Assembly (NCBI GenBank): GCA_007130885.1
Contig: SLRQ01000068.1
Span: 1 to 64,000, forward strand
DNA: 64,000 nucleotides
DNA from: Deltaproteobacteria bacterium
GTDB taxonomy: Bacteria; Myxococcota; Myxococcia; SLRQ01
Direction of reading: 5' to 3'
Position numbers and translations under genes: made by a program. Below the pieces are notes generated by a model. It was not told where the DNA came from. It worked only from the letters and a program-made list of their open reading frames with translations, and made no database searches. This document shows positions 10,901 to 21,100 of the stretch, piece after piece (positions within the stretch are counted from its first letter, which is position 1; each line of letters begins with the position of its first letter).

Positions 10901-12483
10901 GCCTTCTCGAGCTGCGGTACGGGATGGATCCGCACGAGCTGGCCATGGATCTTCGTCTCGGCGATCTGCAGGTGATTCTTGGGGACGAGGTCCTCTCCAG
11001 TGACGGTCCGGTAAGGATCTCCTGGGATGGGGAGACGGTTTTGGTCGATGGACTGGTCCTCCATGGCCCGCGGGGGATGTTCGAGGCCAGCGGAGAGATT
11101 GGCGAAGCCATCATCTTCTATGCGCGGGGATCGCTGGAGATGGAGCTCTTGGCTCCTTTTCTTGCCGATGTTGCCCTGGCTAGCGGCACGCTCGAGGTGG
11201 ACTTGACGGTTGAAGGCACCGCTGACGATCCGGAGATTAGAGGCTATCTTGGCATAGCAAGACCTGTTCGGCTGCGGCCTAGAAGGGTGATTCGAGAGAT
11301 CGAGATCGCCGAGGGCTTGATTCGATTCGAGCCGGGAAAGGTTTCGATGGAGAGGCTTTCCGGGCGCGTGCACGGAGGCATGTTCCGAGCATCCGGGGAG
11401 GTTCATCTCGACGGTTTGGATCTTGCTGAGTACGAGCTCACTTTTAGAGGACAGAACCTGCCGTTCAGAACCAACGAGCTCTTGCTCGAGGCGAACGCCG
11501 ATCTTTCGGTTTCGGGCCACGGGACCAACGCCAACGTCAGTGGACGCATCGATGTGGTCCGGGGCCGCTATCTACAGAAGTTCGAGCTGGATAGGTTCGT
11601 GTTTCGCCCGGCCCGCCGGGTAACCGGGGACCCTCTGGCTCAGCAGGCTCCCTTCTTGAGCGACATCGATCTTTCCGTTCAGGTAACGAGCCTCGGAGCC
11701 ATGGAGATAAGGGCCGATGCCGGGGCTTTTGCCTTGGACATGGTTCTCGACGCTGACCTGAAGGTGACTGGTACCGCGGCCGATCCGGTTCTGGCGGGGC
11801 GAGTGGAGGCCAGCAGGGGAGGGCTCGAGTTTCCCCGGGCTAGTCTCGACGTTGCCCGAAGCATAATCGACTTCGTTCCGAAAACGGGGGCGGGCATTTC
11901 TCCTCGCGTGGATCTTCGGGCCGAGGGAGAGATATCGCCTCCGACAGGGGGCGAGGGCGGAGAGACGACGTACTTCGTAACGCTGGTGCTGGAGGGAGAT
12001 CTGGAGGAGATGCTGCTCGATCTCACGAGCGATCCGGCGCTGGACCGGTTGGAGATATTGTCGCTCCTAGTCACGGGGCGGCGGCCGGGAGATCACATAG
12101 GTGGAGAAGAGGGCCGGCACGCCGAGGCGGCCATGGCGTTCGCGGGTGCGCAGCTAGCCGAGCCCCTTACCCGCTTTCTTACGCAGCAGCTCGAGAGCCA
12201 TCTCAATCTCGATCTGGATTTGTCCGCCGAGGTGACCTCGGCGGGCTTGCTCCTCATCGCGGGAACGGAGATTACCCGTCGCCTTCGCTTCGAGTGGGCC
12301 TTTCAGCGCGGCTTCGGGGACGCGGAGGCGAGCTCGGCTGCACGGGCGCGTTATCTCATATCGGACAAGGTTTTCTTGGAAGGCACCACGGAGTCGGCGA
12401 TGGGCGGGGCCTCCACTTCGGGAAGTGCGGGCGACGGAGCAAGGACTCATCTCGAGCTCAAGTTGAGGCTCTACGGGGATTGA
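7978..12483 (+). CDS. tamB: TamB-like translocation and assembly module protein (DUF490 C-terminus)
   Basis: Large envelope protein of the TamB/AsmA-like family, which bridges inner and outer membranes for lipid transport and/or outer-membrane protein assembly. Length is 1501 residues. One membrane segment near residues 50-71 (ALLLAALMSILLLGAALAL) anchors it; the rest is repetitive beta-rich sequence (many GGSLEGSISLDLS-like strands) as expected for a beta-taco groove, and the last 350 or so residues carry the conserved TamB C-terminal domain with the DPALDRLEILSLLVTGRRPGD signature. The stop overlaps the start of the following Omp85 gene (TGATG at 12481-12485), so translation is coupled and the pair likely works together. 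A better-spaced ribosome site than that before ATG 7978 was not found, so the start is provisional. Confidence 0.93.
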   Translation: MAGGFNFTPAGPDARSAEFDVSELGDNGQGPRKEHEGVVDRQHRAWWRRASRVALLLAALMSILLLGAALALSAYLTDERLREIAVGTVNDALRGTFEIESLEVSVLEGYIEARGVSVFDPAEGKRVLSIRRVAVGLDPWRLLRNEVRILSAELEGLMVRMVPPDGVSPEDPDEPAFTLLEAFEPTGTPGEGDPWFVKAGGLSVEDLTLVVATADGLDVGIAGGELDGGTFSWGESGLEAGFQGFLEQLSVKLDGSAYELRDVRAEGVTFVMDVDSAGRVDIEAINALIAGPDLVEQGRIQVSGSVSGFGHQTDDAALALDIEVAGELDVAAAVVREMLPEDLASSLGLEGTVAATLRIGGSSFAPRITGELSSTDLEALGESFEEVSAGFSWVDEKLVLDDVVLALTGGGSLEGSISLDLSDSQSPGWELRSRAKQLPLNRLFEAMHVAMEGEAAEPMPIPDRVDGSISGSGSGFESPEGRFILDVHLTGMSRHLPPGLPDGWRLTGAVGVGHDSLRLSSLRLAGGGVEATLDGNVPVNGGSLDLGLRVLHQRPADVLSPYDLPVKVGAVELYATVTGKLDSPKAEGELRIERAEVLDLPRASVLAPFRLDGGVVHLDAARVGIAGGELTVSGAIRALGDDLAPAEDPTMSFDLRGADLNLEQLSAGKAAGTLTVHGKVDGSLSSPSGRGRLDVEGLVVEEIEFSRVSANVTSDGNEVLLRHFYMVPAAGGRLHGDGGFRLSDGHVDARVSAEAMPLALAGVMLDEALPVGGFVDVSAVIGGPADELTVSARLDTKGLAYDDVPLGDLAAEISGGMQEITLDAKLVSEAGTLTLGGRVSLEDGDLDLDLGGERLRVEDMPFLVDSDLNVAGRVLVELSLGGKLGSPMISGRVLARTLELDGGRLGDGRIDLHIEPAGRDAHAIEADILGAGRMHADLRLEPSLSLVASAELDSFSLASILPGLAEDSLDAVLSGLLELRYGMDPHELAMDLRLGDLQVILGDEVLSSDGPVRISWDGETVLVDGLVLHGPRGMFEASGEIGEAIIFYARGSLEMELLAPFLADVALASGTLEVDLTVEGTADDPEIRGYLGIARPVRLRPRRVIREIEIAEGLIRFEPGKVSMERLSGRVHGGMFRASGEVHLDGLDLAEYELTFRGQNLPFRTNELLLEANADLSVSGHGTNANVSGRIDVVRGRYLQKFELDRFVFRPARRVTGDPLAQQAPFLSDIDLSVQVTSLGAMEIRADAGAFALDMVLDADLKVTGTAADPVLAGRVEASRGGLEFPRASLDVARSIIDFVPKTGAGISPRVDLRAEGEISPPTGGEGGETTYFVTLVLEGDLEEMLLDLTSDPALDRLEILSLLVTGRRPGDHIGGEEGRHAEAAMAFAGAQLAEPLTRFLTQQLESHLNLDLDLSAEVTSAGLLLIAGTEITRRLRFEWAFQRGFGDAEASSAARARYLISDKVFLEGTTESAMGGASTSGSAGDGARTHLELKLRLYGD

Positions 12484-15464
12484 TGGAAGGCATGCATAAA
12501 CACGCCAAGACTATTGCTGCTCTTCTTCTGCTGATTGTGGCAGCGGATGCGTGGGCTTCCGAGCAGGCCCCATCCCGAGGGGCTCCGGAAGAGGCGCAAA
12601 CCTGCGTCCTGCCGGGCGAGCGCGGGGGAACGGTCGAGCTGATCCTGAAAGGAGTAGCATGGCGGGGGTGGGATGCTCTGTGCCGGGAGCTCATACAGTA
12701 CATTCGTCCGGGGCGACCGCCATGGACGGAGGAGACTGCCGATCGCACCGAAAGACTGCTCGAGGAGACCGGCTATTTCACCGAGGCCGGCTGCGTAGTG
12801 GGGGGCAACGCGGTTGAAATGACCTGCTCGCTTGGGGCCGCGCGGATAGTCCAAGGAGTGGCGTTCGGCGGAGATGTTCCCGCGGCCGTCTTGAGGGAGG
12901 ATCTCCGGCGCAGGGTGTTCTTGAGACCGGGCACTCTTCTCGGGCCGGATGAGCGCGAAGTCCTCGAGCGGCAACGGCGTCGTCTGGAGGGCTTTTTGAG
13001 GAGGGAAGGCTACTTCGGGGCAGTGGTACGCATCCGTCCGGAAGATGTGGGCGACGTGCCTCCCAACCAGGGTGTACGGCTGGACGCGGAGGTCATGCGA
13101 GGACGTGCCGTGACCTTGCGTAATGTCGAGATTCACGGAGACAGCCCGCTCGACCGCTCGGAAATCGAGTCTCTCCTTACCCATAAGTGGTTTCTGTGGT
13201 GGTTCCCTCGCCGCTTTCGTCCTCTACAGTTCGAGGAAGATCTCGATGATATCGCCAGGCTTTTCTACGAGAGAGGCTACCCGGAAGCTCGAGTAACCGG
13301 GGATTGGAGGCTCGATCTGCCTAACGAAGCCGTGGATTTGATCCTGCGGATAGAGCCCGGCCCGAGGCTCGTGCTGAATTTCGAAGGGAACCGACATCTT
13401 GGGCGCCGCAGGCTTGAAAAGCTCGTTACCTTTCAGGAAGCCGGCATCGTCGATCCGGTGGAGATGGAAGAGACGGCGGAGGCAATCCGCATCCGTTACC
13501 AGCAGGCCGGCTATGCTGATTGCCGCGTCGAGGTGAGGCACGAGGAACCGGGTGACGGCACTCTCCGCGTCACCTACTTGATTGAGGAAGGAGAGCGCAG
13601 TCATATCGCGAAGGTCGTGTTCTCCGGCAACGAGCGCTTTTCGGATAAAGAGATTGGCGACCAGGTCAACCTTCGAACCAGGGCAAGGGGCCTCTTCGGA
13701 GGAGGGCATTGGGTGGATATTTGGGCACAGGCGGATAGACGTGCCATCGAGGCATTCTATCGGGAGCGGGGGCACGCGGCCGCGAGGGTTTCCGTGGAGA
13801 AGAGAGAGCTGAGCGGCGGAGAGATCGAGGCTAGGTTCGAGATTGTCGAGGGACCTCCCAGGACGGTGAGACGCCTGTCGATTGACGGCCTGCCGAAAGA
13901 GATCGGCTATGAGGATCTGAAGGAACGCCTTCGACTGAAAGAAGGCCGGCCTTTCGTCGAGGCGGAGGTTGGGCGCGACTACAGGGAGATCCTAAGCTCG
14001 CTTGCGGCTCACGGTTACACCAGAGCGGAGGTGAAGCAAGACGTCGAGCGGCCCGAGCCGACCGCCGGCGGGACCGTGAGCATTGAGTACAGCCTTTCAC
14101 CAGGGCCCAAGAGTCGGCTTGGAGGTGTCCTCGTGAGAGGCAATTTCCGAACGAAAGCCGGTCTAATCAAGGACCAGTTGGAGCTGCGGCCGGGAGACGA
14201 CCTAGACTTGGTGGCGCTTGGTCAAGCCCGACGCAGGTTGAGAGCGCTCGGGCCTTTCTCGTCGGTGGACTTGGTCCCCTTGGACGCCTGGCGAGGCGAG
14301 GAAGAGACATGGCTGCTCGTGGAGCTTCAAGAGAGGGACGCCCGCACCCTGGACGGTGTGCTCACGTTCTCCACCGAGGATCGGCTGACCGCGGGTTTGG
14401 ATTACCGAGATCGCAATCTCTTGGGACGCGCGATAAGGCTCGACCTTCGTTTGCGCCTCGGCCGAGTGGTTGGAGAAATACATCCTACGCTGGCATTCCT
14501 CGGCTATGCCGACAAGGTGGACGGTCAGTTGCGCGCTCCGCGGCCGCTTGGGCTTCCTTTCGACGTCGAGGCCTCCGCGTACTACACCAACGAAGACAAA
14601 CCCGCTTATGCGGAGGAGCGTCTCGGAATAGGGGCCGGGGCGGTGCGGGAGATCGGCTCGAGGTCGGCATGTTCATGGTGTCCCGATGTGATCGGCTCGC
14701 TTCGCTATGAAGTCTCCGCGGGGACTTTCGAGGATCGCAGGCAAACGGTGGATGCTCTGGAAGATGCGTCTGCTCCAAGCGGGCGTGCCGATGTAGGCAA
14801 ACTGGTGCCGGGGATCACCTTGGACCGCAGAGACGGCTTCGTTGACCCGATGAGGGGGTACGCGGCGGACTTGAGGCTGGAGATCGCCAACGATGTCTTG
14901 TCGCCCCTGGGCGAGGGATACAACTTCTTGAGGTTGGTGGCGGGCACGCAGGTCTTTGTGCGAACCGGCACGCCGTTTAGGCGAAGGCTTCGGGGAGACA
15001 GATATCTTGGCGGTCCGTTGGTTCTGGCGGGTGCCGCCTCTTTCGGCGGAGCTCGGCCGTACGGATCCTCCACCGAACTCCCCGACAGCGAGACGTTCTT
15101 CTACGGTGGAGACTACAGCGTCCGCGGCCTGTCATCGCGTGCTTCACGAGTCGCTCTGCCGGGGGCGGCGTTCATGTTCGTGGCCAATCTGGAAGCGAGG
15201 TGGTACCTGCTCGAAGGCTTCGGCTTTGGCTCCGTACAGGCCGCTGCTTTCGCTGACCTCGGCACGGTGAGCCTTTCGCCTGAAGGTCTCTTCGACGAGA
15301 TTACCTTGAGCGTCGGCCCGGCGCTGCGATACGTCACGCCGGTCGGACCGATATCCGTTTCCTGGGGCATTCCGATCATGCTTCCGGACGGGATTGCCGC
15401 GGACATGTCCGATACAGCAAGGCGCTTGGGCAGGCTGCACCTGACTTTCGGCTACACCTTCTGA
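12483..15464 (+). CDS. Omp85-family outer membrane protein with about seven POTRA domains (TamA/BamA type)
   Basis: Outer-membrane beta-barrel assembly or translocation protein. The frame is open from 12294, but ATG 12483, overlapping the tamB stop, gives a clean signal peptide (HAKTIAALLLLIVAADAWA). Residues about 49-620 divide into seven repeats of about 80 residues, each with a helix followed by the GY-type turn (EETGYF, RREGYFGA, YERGYPEA, YQQAGYAD, YRERGHAA, AAHGYTRA) and a closing beta strand. The barrel runs from about 623 to 993, contains the VRG motif of loop 6 (DYSVRGLSSR) and ends in a C-terminal aromatic (FGYTF). BamA has five POTRAs and TamA three, so this is an extended version. 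Partnership with the overlapping tamB suggests a TamA-like role, but a BamA role is not excluded since no other Omp85 gene is in the window. Confidence 0.9.
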   Translation: MEGMHKHAKTIAALLLLIVAADAWASEQAPSRGAPEEAQTCVLPGERGGTVELILKGVAWRGWDALCRELIQYIRPGRPPWTEETADRTERLLEETGYFTEAGCVVGGNAVEMTCSLGAARIVQGVAFGGDVPAAVLREDLRRRVFLRPGTLLGPDEREVLERQRRRLEGFLRREGYFGAVVRIRPEDVGDVPPNQGVRLDAEVMRGRAVTLRNVEIHGDSPLDRSEIESLLTHKWFLWWFPRRFRPLQFEEDLDDIARLFYERGYPEARVTGDWRLDLPNEAVDLILRIEPGPRLVLNFEGNRHLGRRRLEKLVTFQEAGIVDPVEMEETAEAIRIRYQQAGYADCRVEVRHEEPGDGTLRVTYLIEEGERSHIAKVVFSGNERFSDKEIGDQVNLRTRARGLFGGGHWVDIWAQADRRAIEAFYRERGHAAARVSVEKRELSGGEIEARFEIVEGPPRTVRRLSIDGLPKEIGYEDLKERLRLKEGRPFVEAEVGRDYREILSSLAAHGYTRAEVKQDVERPEPTAGGTVSIEYSLSPGPKSRLGGVLVRGNFRTKAGLIKDQLELRPGDDLDLVALGQARRRLRALGPFSSVDLVPLDAWRGEEETWLLVELQERDARTLDGVLTFSTEDRLTAGLDYRDRNLLGRAIRLDLRLRLGRVVGEIHPTLAFLGYADKVDGQLRAPRPLGLPFDVEASAYYTNEDKPAYAEERLGIGAGAVREIGSRSACSWCPDVIGSLRYEVSAGTFEDRRQTVDALEDASAPSGRADVGKLVPGITLDRRDGFVDPMRGYAADLRLEIANDVLSPLGEGYNFLRLVAGTQVFVRTGTPFRRRLRGDRYLGGPLVLAGAASFGGARPYGSSTELPDSETFFYGGDYSVRGLSSRASRVALPGAAFMFVANLEARWYLLEGFGFGSVQAAAFADLGTVSLSPEGLFDEITLSVGPALRYVTPVGPISVSWGIPIMLPDGIAADMSDTARRLGRLHLTFGYTF

Positions 15465-15636
15465 AGCGGAACGAATGATTGGTTTCGCATTGTGACCTCG
15501 AGTGTCCTCGTCGTCGGCGAGCATCTCTCATCCGCCGTGGATGGACCGGGTCGTGTTCGTCGGGAATCACGATTGCGAAGCACACCGGGACGTAAGGTTG
15601 CAGGGCGCCTTCGCCGTCCATAAGGCGTGAAGTCCG

Positions 15637-17115
15637 ATGACATTCATGCTCGGCTCGAGCCGTCTCGGCGTCGCCTGTGCTGTCGCGGTGGTGCTATGTC
15701 TATCTCCATTCTCGGCGGAGGCGGTGGAGCCGCTCACTCTCACGATCGAGGAGGCGGTGGATCGTGCCGTCAGGCTCGGCGAGACCGCCGCGCTGGCGCG
15801 CGAGGGCGTCGCGGCGGCGGAGGTCCAGGCTGTGCAGGCCCGCGCCGGCACCCTCCCCCAACTGGACGCGAGCCTCATCTACGAGCGGACCCTGGCATCC
15901 GTCTTCGACGTCGATCTTCCTCCGGCGGATTTGCCGGATCCGGAGCAGGAGCCGCCCCCGGAAGCACCCGCCCTCGACCTTCAGACCCTCCTCGGTGACC
16001 TCCCTTTCGGCAGGACCAACACCTGGATCCTGTCGCTGCAGGCGGGCCAGGTCTTGTATGCCGGAGGCCGGCTCGCCGCGGCCCGGGAGGCCGCCGACGG
16101 TGGAGTGAGGGCGGGCCGCCTCGCCGTGGAGGAGACCGACGCGGCGATCGCCCGCGACGTCGGAGAGGCATACTTCGGCGCGGTCCTCGCGGCGGCCGTC
16201 GTGGAAATCTCCGAGGAGGCGCTGAGGCTCGCGGAGGCTCACCTCGATCGCGTCGTCTCGTTGAGGGAGCAGGGGACCGCCTCGGACTTCGAGGTGCTCC
16301 AGGCCCGCGTCGAGCGCGACAACCTGGAGCCCGAGGTGGTCGAGGCCGAGAACGCGCGACAAGTGGCTCACCTAAGCCTGCGGCGCCTCATACGAGCGCC
16401 GGCCGGCCGCCCCCTCGTCCTGGCAACCGGCCTGACGGCGCGGATGGTGGACGTCGACCTTCGCACCGTCCTGGAGGCGGCCCGAGACCGTCCGTCGGTC
16501 CAGGCCGCGCGGGAGCAGGTGGCCGTCCAGGAGGCGCTCGTTCGAGCCGCTCGGGGCGAGCGCCTTCCCACAGTCTCCGCCTTCGGCAACTTCTCCTATC
16601 AGTCGTTTCCGGATCGCGTCTTGCCCGAAGGCCTGCCGGGCGGCGATGAGTGGAGAGAGGACTTCGGAGTGGGCGTCCGCCTCTCCGTGCCCATCTTCGA
16701 GGGAGGAGCGCTTCGCGCCGGCATCGACGCCGCGCGGGTCTCCAGCCGCCGGGCCGTCTTGGAGAGCAGGCTCCTTCTCCAGGGCGTGGAGCTGGAGGTC
16801 GCCGCCGCCTTCGCGAGTTACGAGGCCGCGCGCGCCCGCATCGAGGCGCGCCGCGGCACCGTCGAGCAGGCTGAAAGGGCACTGGAGCTCGGCGAGCTGC
16901 GCTTCGAGACCGGCATGGCCACGTTCTTGGAGGTCTCCAGCGCGCGCCTGGCGCTGCGCCGGGCCAGGCTCAACGAGGCGCAGGCACTCCACGACTACCT
17001 CACGGCGCTCGCGGCCATTGAGCACGCCACCGGAGGTCGGCTACCGCTGCTGCGTGACGCTATCGCCGAGGCGCCCTCGAAACCTGTCCCGCGCGTTCCG
17101 GAGGAGACACCATGA
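15637..17115 (+). CDS. TolC-family outer membrane efflux protein
   Basis: Outer-membrane channel of a tripartite efflux pump. Residues 1-28 are a signal peptide (GVACAVAVVLCLSPFSAEA). Two internally repeated halves of helical OEP repeats follow (ARAGTLPQLDASLIYER in the first, RGERLPTVSAFGNFSYQ in the second), which is the TolC layout, over a normal 492 residues. Its stop overlaps the adaptor start by four bases (ATGA at 17112), so the three pump genes form one operon. The operon is visibly richer in GC than its surroundings (a sampled 60-base line at 16081 has 48 G+C). Substrates cannot be deduced. A 172-base gap with no evident terminator separates it from the Omp85 gene. Confidence 0.93.
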   Translation: MTFMLGSSRLGVACAVAVVLCLSPFSAEAVEPLTLTIEEAVDRAVRLGETAALAREGVAAAEVQAVQARAGTLPQLDASLIYERTLASVFDVDLPPADLPDPEQEPPPEAPALDLQTLLGDLPFGRTNTWILSLQAGQVLYAGGRLAAAREAADGGVRAGRLAVEETDAAIARDVGEAYFGAVLAAAVVEISEEALRLAEAHLDRVVSLREQGTASDFEVLQARVERDNLEPEVVEAENARQVAHLSLRRLIRAPAGRPLVLATGLTARMVDVDLRTVLEAARDRPSVQAAREQVAVQEALVRAARGERLPTVSAFGNFSYQSFPDRVLPEGLPGGDEWREDFGVGVRLSVPIFEGGALRAGIDAARVSSRRAVLESRLLLQGVELEVAAAFASYEAARARIEARRGTVEQAERALELGELRFETGMATFLEVSSARLALRRARLNEAQALHDYLTALAAIEHATGGRLPLLRDAIAEAPSKPVPRVPEETP

Positions 17116-18176
17116 AGCGGATGGGAGTAGGCGGCTGGATTGCTCTGGCGCTCGGCGTTGCTCTGATAGTGCTCATCGTGCTCCGGGTGCTGCAGGCCAC
17201 CTCTCCGGATGAGCCCCCGCCCACGGTCGAAGAGATCCGCGAGGCCGAGGGGGTGCCGGTGGCGATCGCCTCCGCTGTCCGCGGCGAGCTGGAGGTTTGG
17301 CGCGCCTTCGACGGCACCGTCTCGGGAGTTCGTGACGCCGTGGTGCGGGCGCGCACCAACGATCCGGTGGTCGAGGTCCGAGCCGCGGTCGGCGACCAGG
17401 TCGCCGAGGGTGAGGTGCTCGTACGCGTGGAGGGTCCGGCCGCCGAGGCCAGGCTGCGCCAGGCCAGGGCCGCGTATGCCCAGGCGAACCGCCTCGTCGA
17501 ACGCCTCCATCCTCTGCATGAGGAAGGCGCGATCAGTGATCAAGAACTCGAGAACGCTCTCACCCAGCGAGAGCTTGCCGCAAGCGAACTCTCGGCCGCG
17601 AGGGAGGCCTTGACGCTGACCAGCCCTCTGTCGGGCACGGTGACTGAGGTGAACGCGCGGGAGGGCATGATCCCGGATCCCGGGGCGCCGCTCGTGCTCA
17701 TAGCCGATCTCTCGATGGTGGTCGTCCGCGCGCGGGTCTCGCCTTCCGACGCGCGGCGCATCGAGGTCGGCCGGCCCGCGCGCCTTCCGGCGGACGAGGT
17801 TTCGAACGACGAGGCGATGGGAGAGGTCGAGAGAATCGCCCTGCAGGCGGACCCGCTGACCCGCCTGGTGGAGGTGGAGATCATGTTTCCGCGGGAGGCC
17901 GGGCTGGTGCCGGGTACCTTCGAGACCGTCGAGGTCCGGCTGGATCTGCGCGAGGACGTCATCCACCTGCCCGAAGCCGCCCTGGACGACGAAGGCGTCT
18001 GGGTCGTGGTGGGCGACCGGGCCGAACGCAGGGAGGTGGTCGCCGGGGTGACGGCCGACGGCCGAGTCGAGGTGGTGGAGGGACTGGAGGAGGGAGAGCG
18101 AGTCGTGATCGAGGGAGCAACTCTCCTAGAGGACGGCAGCCGCGTCCGAGTGCTAGAGGACGGCGGGGAGCGATAG
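17112..18176 (+). CDS. RND efflux periplasmic adaptor (membrane fusion protein)
   Basis: Links the inner-membrane RND permease with the TolC channel across the periplasm. Residues 8-29 form an N-terminal membrane anchor without a lipobox cysteine. The biotinyl-lipoyl halves (VVEVRAAVGDQVAEGEVL near 93-110 and LTSPLSGTVTEVNAREG near 170-186) flank a short helical hairpin, followed by a beta barrel and a membrane-proximal domain (VVEGLEEGERVVIEGA). Length of 354 residues is normal. The coding end directly abuts the permease ATG at 18177. A short hairpin fits TolC partners that are contacted at their tip. Confidence 0.93.
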   Translation: MKRMGVGGWIALALGVALIVLIVLRVLQATSPDEPPPTVEEIREAEGVPVAIASAVRGELEVWRAFDGTVSGVRDAVVRARTNDPVVEVRAAVGDQVAEGEVLVRVEGPAAEARLRQARAAYAQANRLVERLHPLHEEGAISDQELENALTQRELAASELSAAREALTLTSPLSGTVTEVNAREGMIPDPGAPLVLIADLSMVVVRARVSPSDARRIEVGRPARLPADEVSNDEAMGEVERIALQADPLTRLVEVEIMFPREAGLVPGTFETVEVRLDLREDVIHLPEAALDDEGVWVVVGDRAERREVVAGVTADGRVEVVEGLEEGERVVIEGATLLEDGSRVRVLEDGGER

Positions 18177-21100
18177 ATGTTTCGCTTCTTCCCGCACCTC
18201 GCCGTGACGCGGCCCGTGCTGACCACCATGCTGGTCTCCGTCTTCGTCGTGCTCGGTGTGTTCACCCTGCTCACTCTGCGAGTGGAGCTGTTTCCGGAGA
18301 TCGAGTTTCCCGTCGTGACGGTGGCCACTGTCTACCCGGGCGCCGGGCCCGAGGAGGTGGAGTCGGAGGTGACCGATCCCCTGGAAGAGGCGCTTGCGAG
18401 CCTGGCCGGACTGGACGAGATGCTCTCGTTCTCGCAGGACGACCTCTCGGTGATAGTCGTCGTTTTCGATTTGGAGATGGACGTCGAACAAGCCGGCATA
18501 GACGTCCGGGATGAGATCGAGGGCGTCCGTGCCGCCCTTCCGGCCGGAGCCGAGCCCCCCACGGTGCAGCGCTTCGACTTCACCGCGCTACCGATCATGT
18601 CGCTGGCGCTGGCGGGCCCTCAAGGAGCCGATGCCCTCTACGATGTCGCCGACGACCGGATCCGCGATCGTCTCTCCCGCGTGCCGGGCGTGGCGCGGGT
18701 GGACATCGTCGGCGGCAGGCCACGAGAGATTGACGTGCTGGTTCGGCCGGAGCGCCTCACCGCCCACGGCCTGACCCTGGGAGCCGTGGTGGAACGCATT
18801 CGCTCCGAGAATGTCCGCGTTCCTGGCGGCCGCCTGCGGGACGAGCGGGAGGATACCCCGGTGCGCGTCGTCGGCGAGTATCGCTCTCTCGACGAACTCG
18901 AGGCCCTGCGCCTCTTCCCTCCCGCCGGCGGCACGGTCGGGCTGGACGAGCTTGCCGTGGTGCGTGACGGCCGCGCGCGTCCGGAGCAGTTCGCCGCGCT
19001 CGACGGGGAGCCCGCCGTCAGCCTGAGCATCACGCAGGTGAGCGGCGCCAACACCCTCGAAACGGCTCGAGGCGTGTACGCGGAGCTGGAACGGATTCGC
19101 CGGGAGATTCTGCCGCCCGGCGCCGTCATCGAGATTGTGCGGGATCAGAGCGACTTCATCCAGGCATCGGTGACCGACGTCCTCCTCAACATGCTCATCG
19201 GCATCCTCCTCACGGCGGTGGTGCTCTTCTTCTTCCTGCACTCGTGGAGGACCACGTTGATCGCGGCGCTGGCCATGCCGGCGACGATCATATCGGCCTT
19301 CGTCCTCATGGGCCTGTTCGGCTTTACCCTCAACGTCATGACGCTGATGGCGCTCGGCATCACCGTCGGCATTCTGGTGGCCAACACCATCGTCGTCGTC
19401 GAAAACATCTCCCGCCATTCCGAGCGAGGCGAGGACGCCGCACGCTCGGCGGAGGAAGGGACGAGCGAGATCGCCGTCGCCGTCACCGCCGCGACCCTCA
19501 CCAACATCGTGGTCTTCACGCCTATCGCGTTCATGACCGGGATAATCGGACAGTTCTTCTATGCGTTCGGCTTGACCGTCGTCTTCGCCACCGTCTTCTC
19601 GATTTTCATTTCGTTCACCCTGGCGCCTCTGCTCGCCGGACGGCTCCTGCGGCAAAGGCCGGACAAGGAGTCGTCGGGACCGCTCGCGCGCCTGTTCCGA
19701 AGGTGGGATTCCGGCTACGCCCGGCTGGAGCGGCGGTATGGAGCCGTGCTCGGCTGGGCCGTGGGCCGGCCGCGGAACGGATGGGTGGTCATCGGTTCGA
19801 TAGTGGCGGCGGCACTGGTCCTGTTGGTGGGCTCGGCGGGCTTCCTCCAGGCGGACTTCATCCCGACAGGGGACGAGGGAGCGGCGCAGGTCACGCTCGA
19901 GCTTCCGCCGGGCAGCTCGCTCGAGCGGACCACGGAGCTGGTGCTGGAGGCGGACAGGCGGATACGCACCTTCGAGGGCGTGCGCTCCACGCTCGCCACC
20001 ATCGCGGGAGGCGGAGAGATGATGATCGGCGGCGGAGGAGTGAACGTCGCCGAGATCCTCGTGACCTTTCAGCCGGACGCGTCGACCGCCGTGTGCGTTG
20101 CCATGCTGCGCAGGCTCCTCGCCGATCTTCCCGACACGCGCGTCACCGTGATCGCCACCGACCCCGCGGGTCAGGTGGGCCCGCCGGGCGCGCCGATCCA
20201 GGTCGACGTGGCGGGGCCGGACTACGAGGTGCTTCAGGCGCTCGCGACCGAGATCGAGGAGGCCATGCGAGGTCTCGAGGAGTTGGCCGACGTCGTGAAC
20301 ACGCTGGACGAGCCTCGCCCCGAGCTCGCCTTCGTTCCGGACAGGAGGGCGCTGGCCGACCACGGGCTCTCGGCGGCGCAGGTCGGCGCGGTGGTGAGGT
20401 CGTCCGTGGAGGGCACCCCGGCGGGCGTGTACCGGGGAGAGGTGGGGCGGGAGATCGATATCCGGGTGCTGCTGGTCGAAGAGGCCCGAAGGAGGCCGGA
20501 GCACCTCGAGGTGCTGGATGTGGCCACGCCCGCCGGAGCGGTGCCGCTCTCCATGCTAGGCCGGTGGGAGGAGGCGCTCGCGCCGGCGAGCATCCAGAGA
20601 GTGGACCGGCAGAGGTCGATACGCCTAGAGGCGCAGCTCGGCGTGGCCGACATAGCGCAGGCCGTCGCCGCGATCGAGTCCGCCATGGAGGATGTGGATG
20701 TGCCACCGGAATATGGCTGGAGCGTCGGGGGTGAGTTCGAGCTGTTCGAGGAGGCGCTCGGGAGCATCGTGATCGCGCTCTTGATGGCGATAGTGTTGAC
20801 CTACATCGTGCTCGCGATGATTTTGGAGTCGTTCATCCACCCGTTCACGATCATGCTCACCCTGCCGCTTGGGGCCGCCGGCGCCTCGCTGGGACTTTTC
20901 CTGACAGGCCAGTCGCTGAACATCTTCAGCATGATGGCGATGGTGATGCTCGTTGGGATCGTGGTGAACAACGCCATTCTGATCCTGGACTACACGGCAC
21001 AGCTACGGAGGGCGGGCCGGGGCATCGCCGACGCGCTGCTCGTCGCCGCGCCTGCCAGGCTGCGCCCCATCATCATGGCCAACGTGGCGATAGTTGCGGC

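Noticed and set aside
18588..20504. 638-codon minus-strand frame and a 496-codon plus-strand frame (19244-20734)
   Set aside because: Both are shadows of the RND permease; translations are His/Arg/Gly-rich and match nothing.
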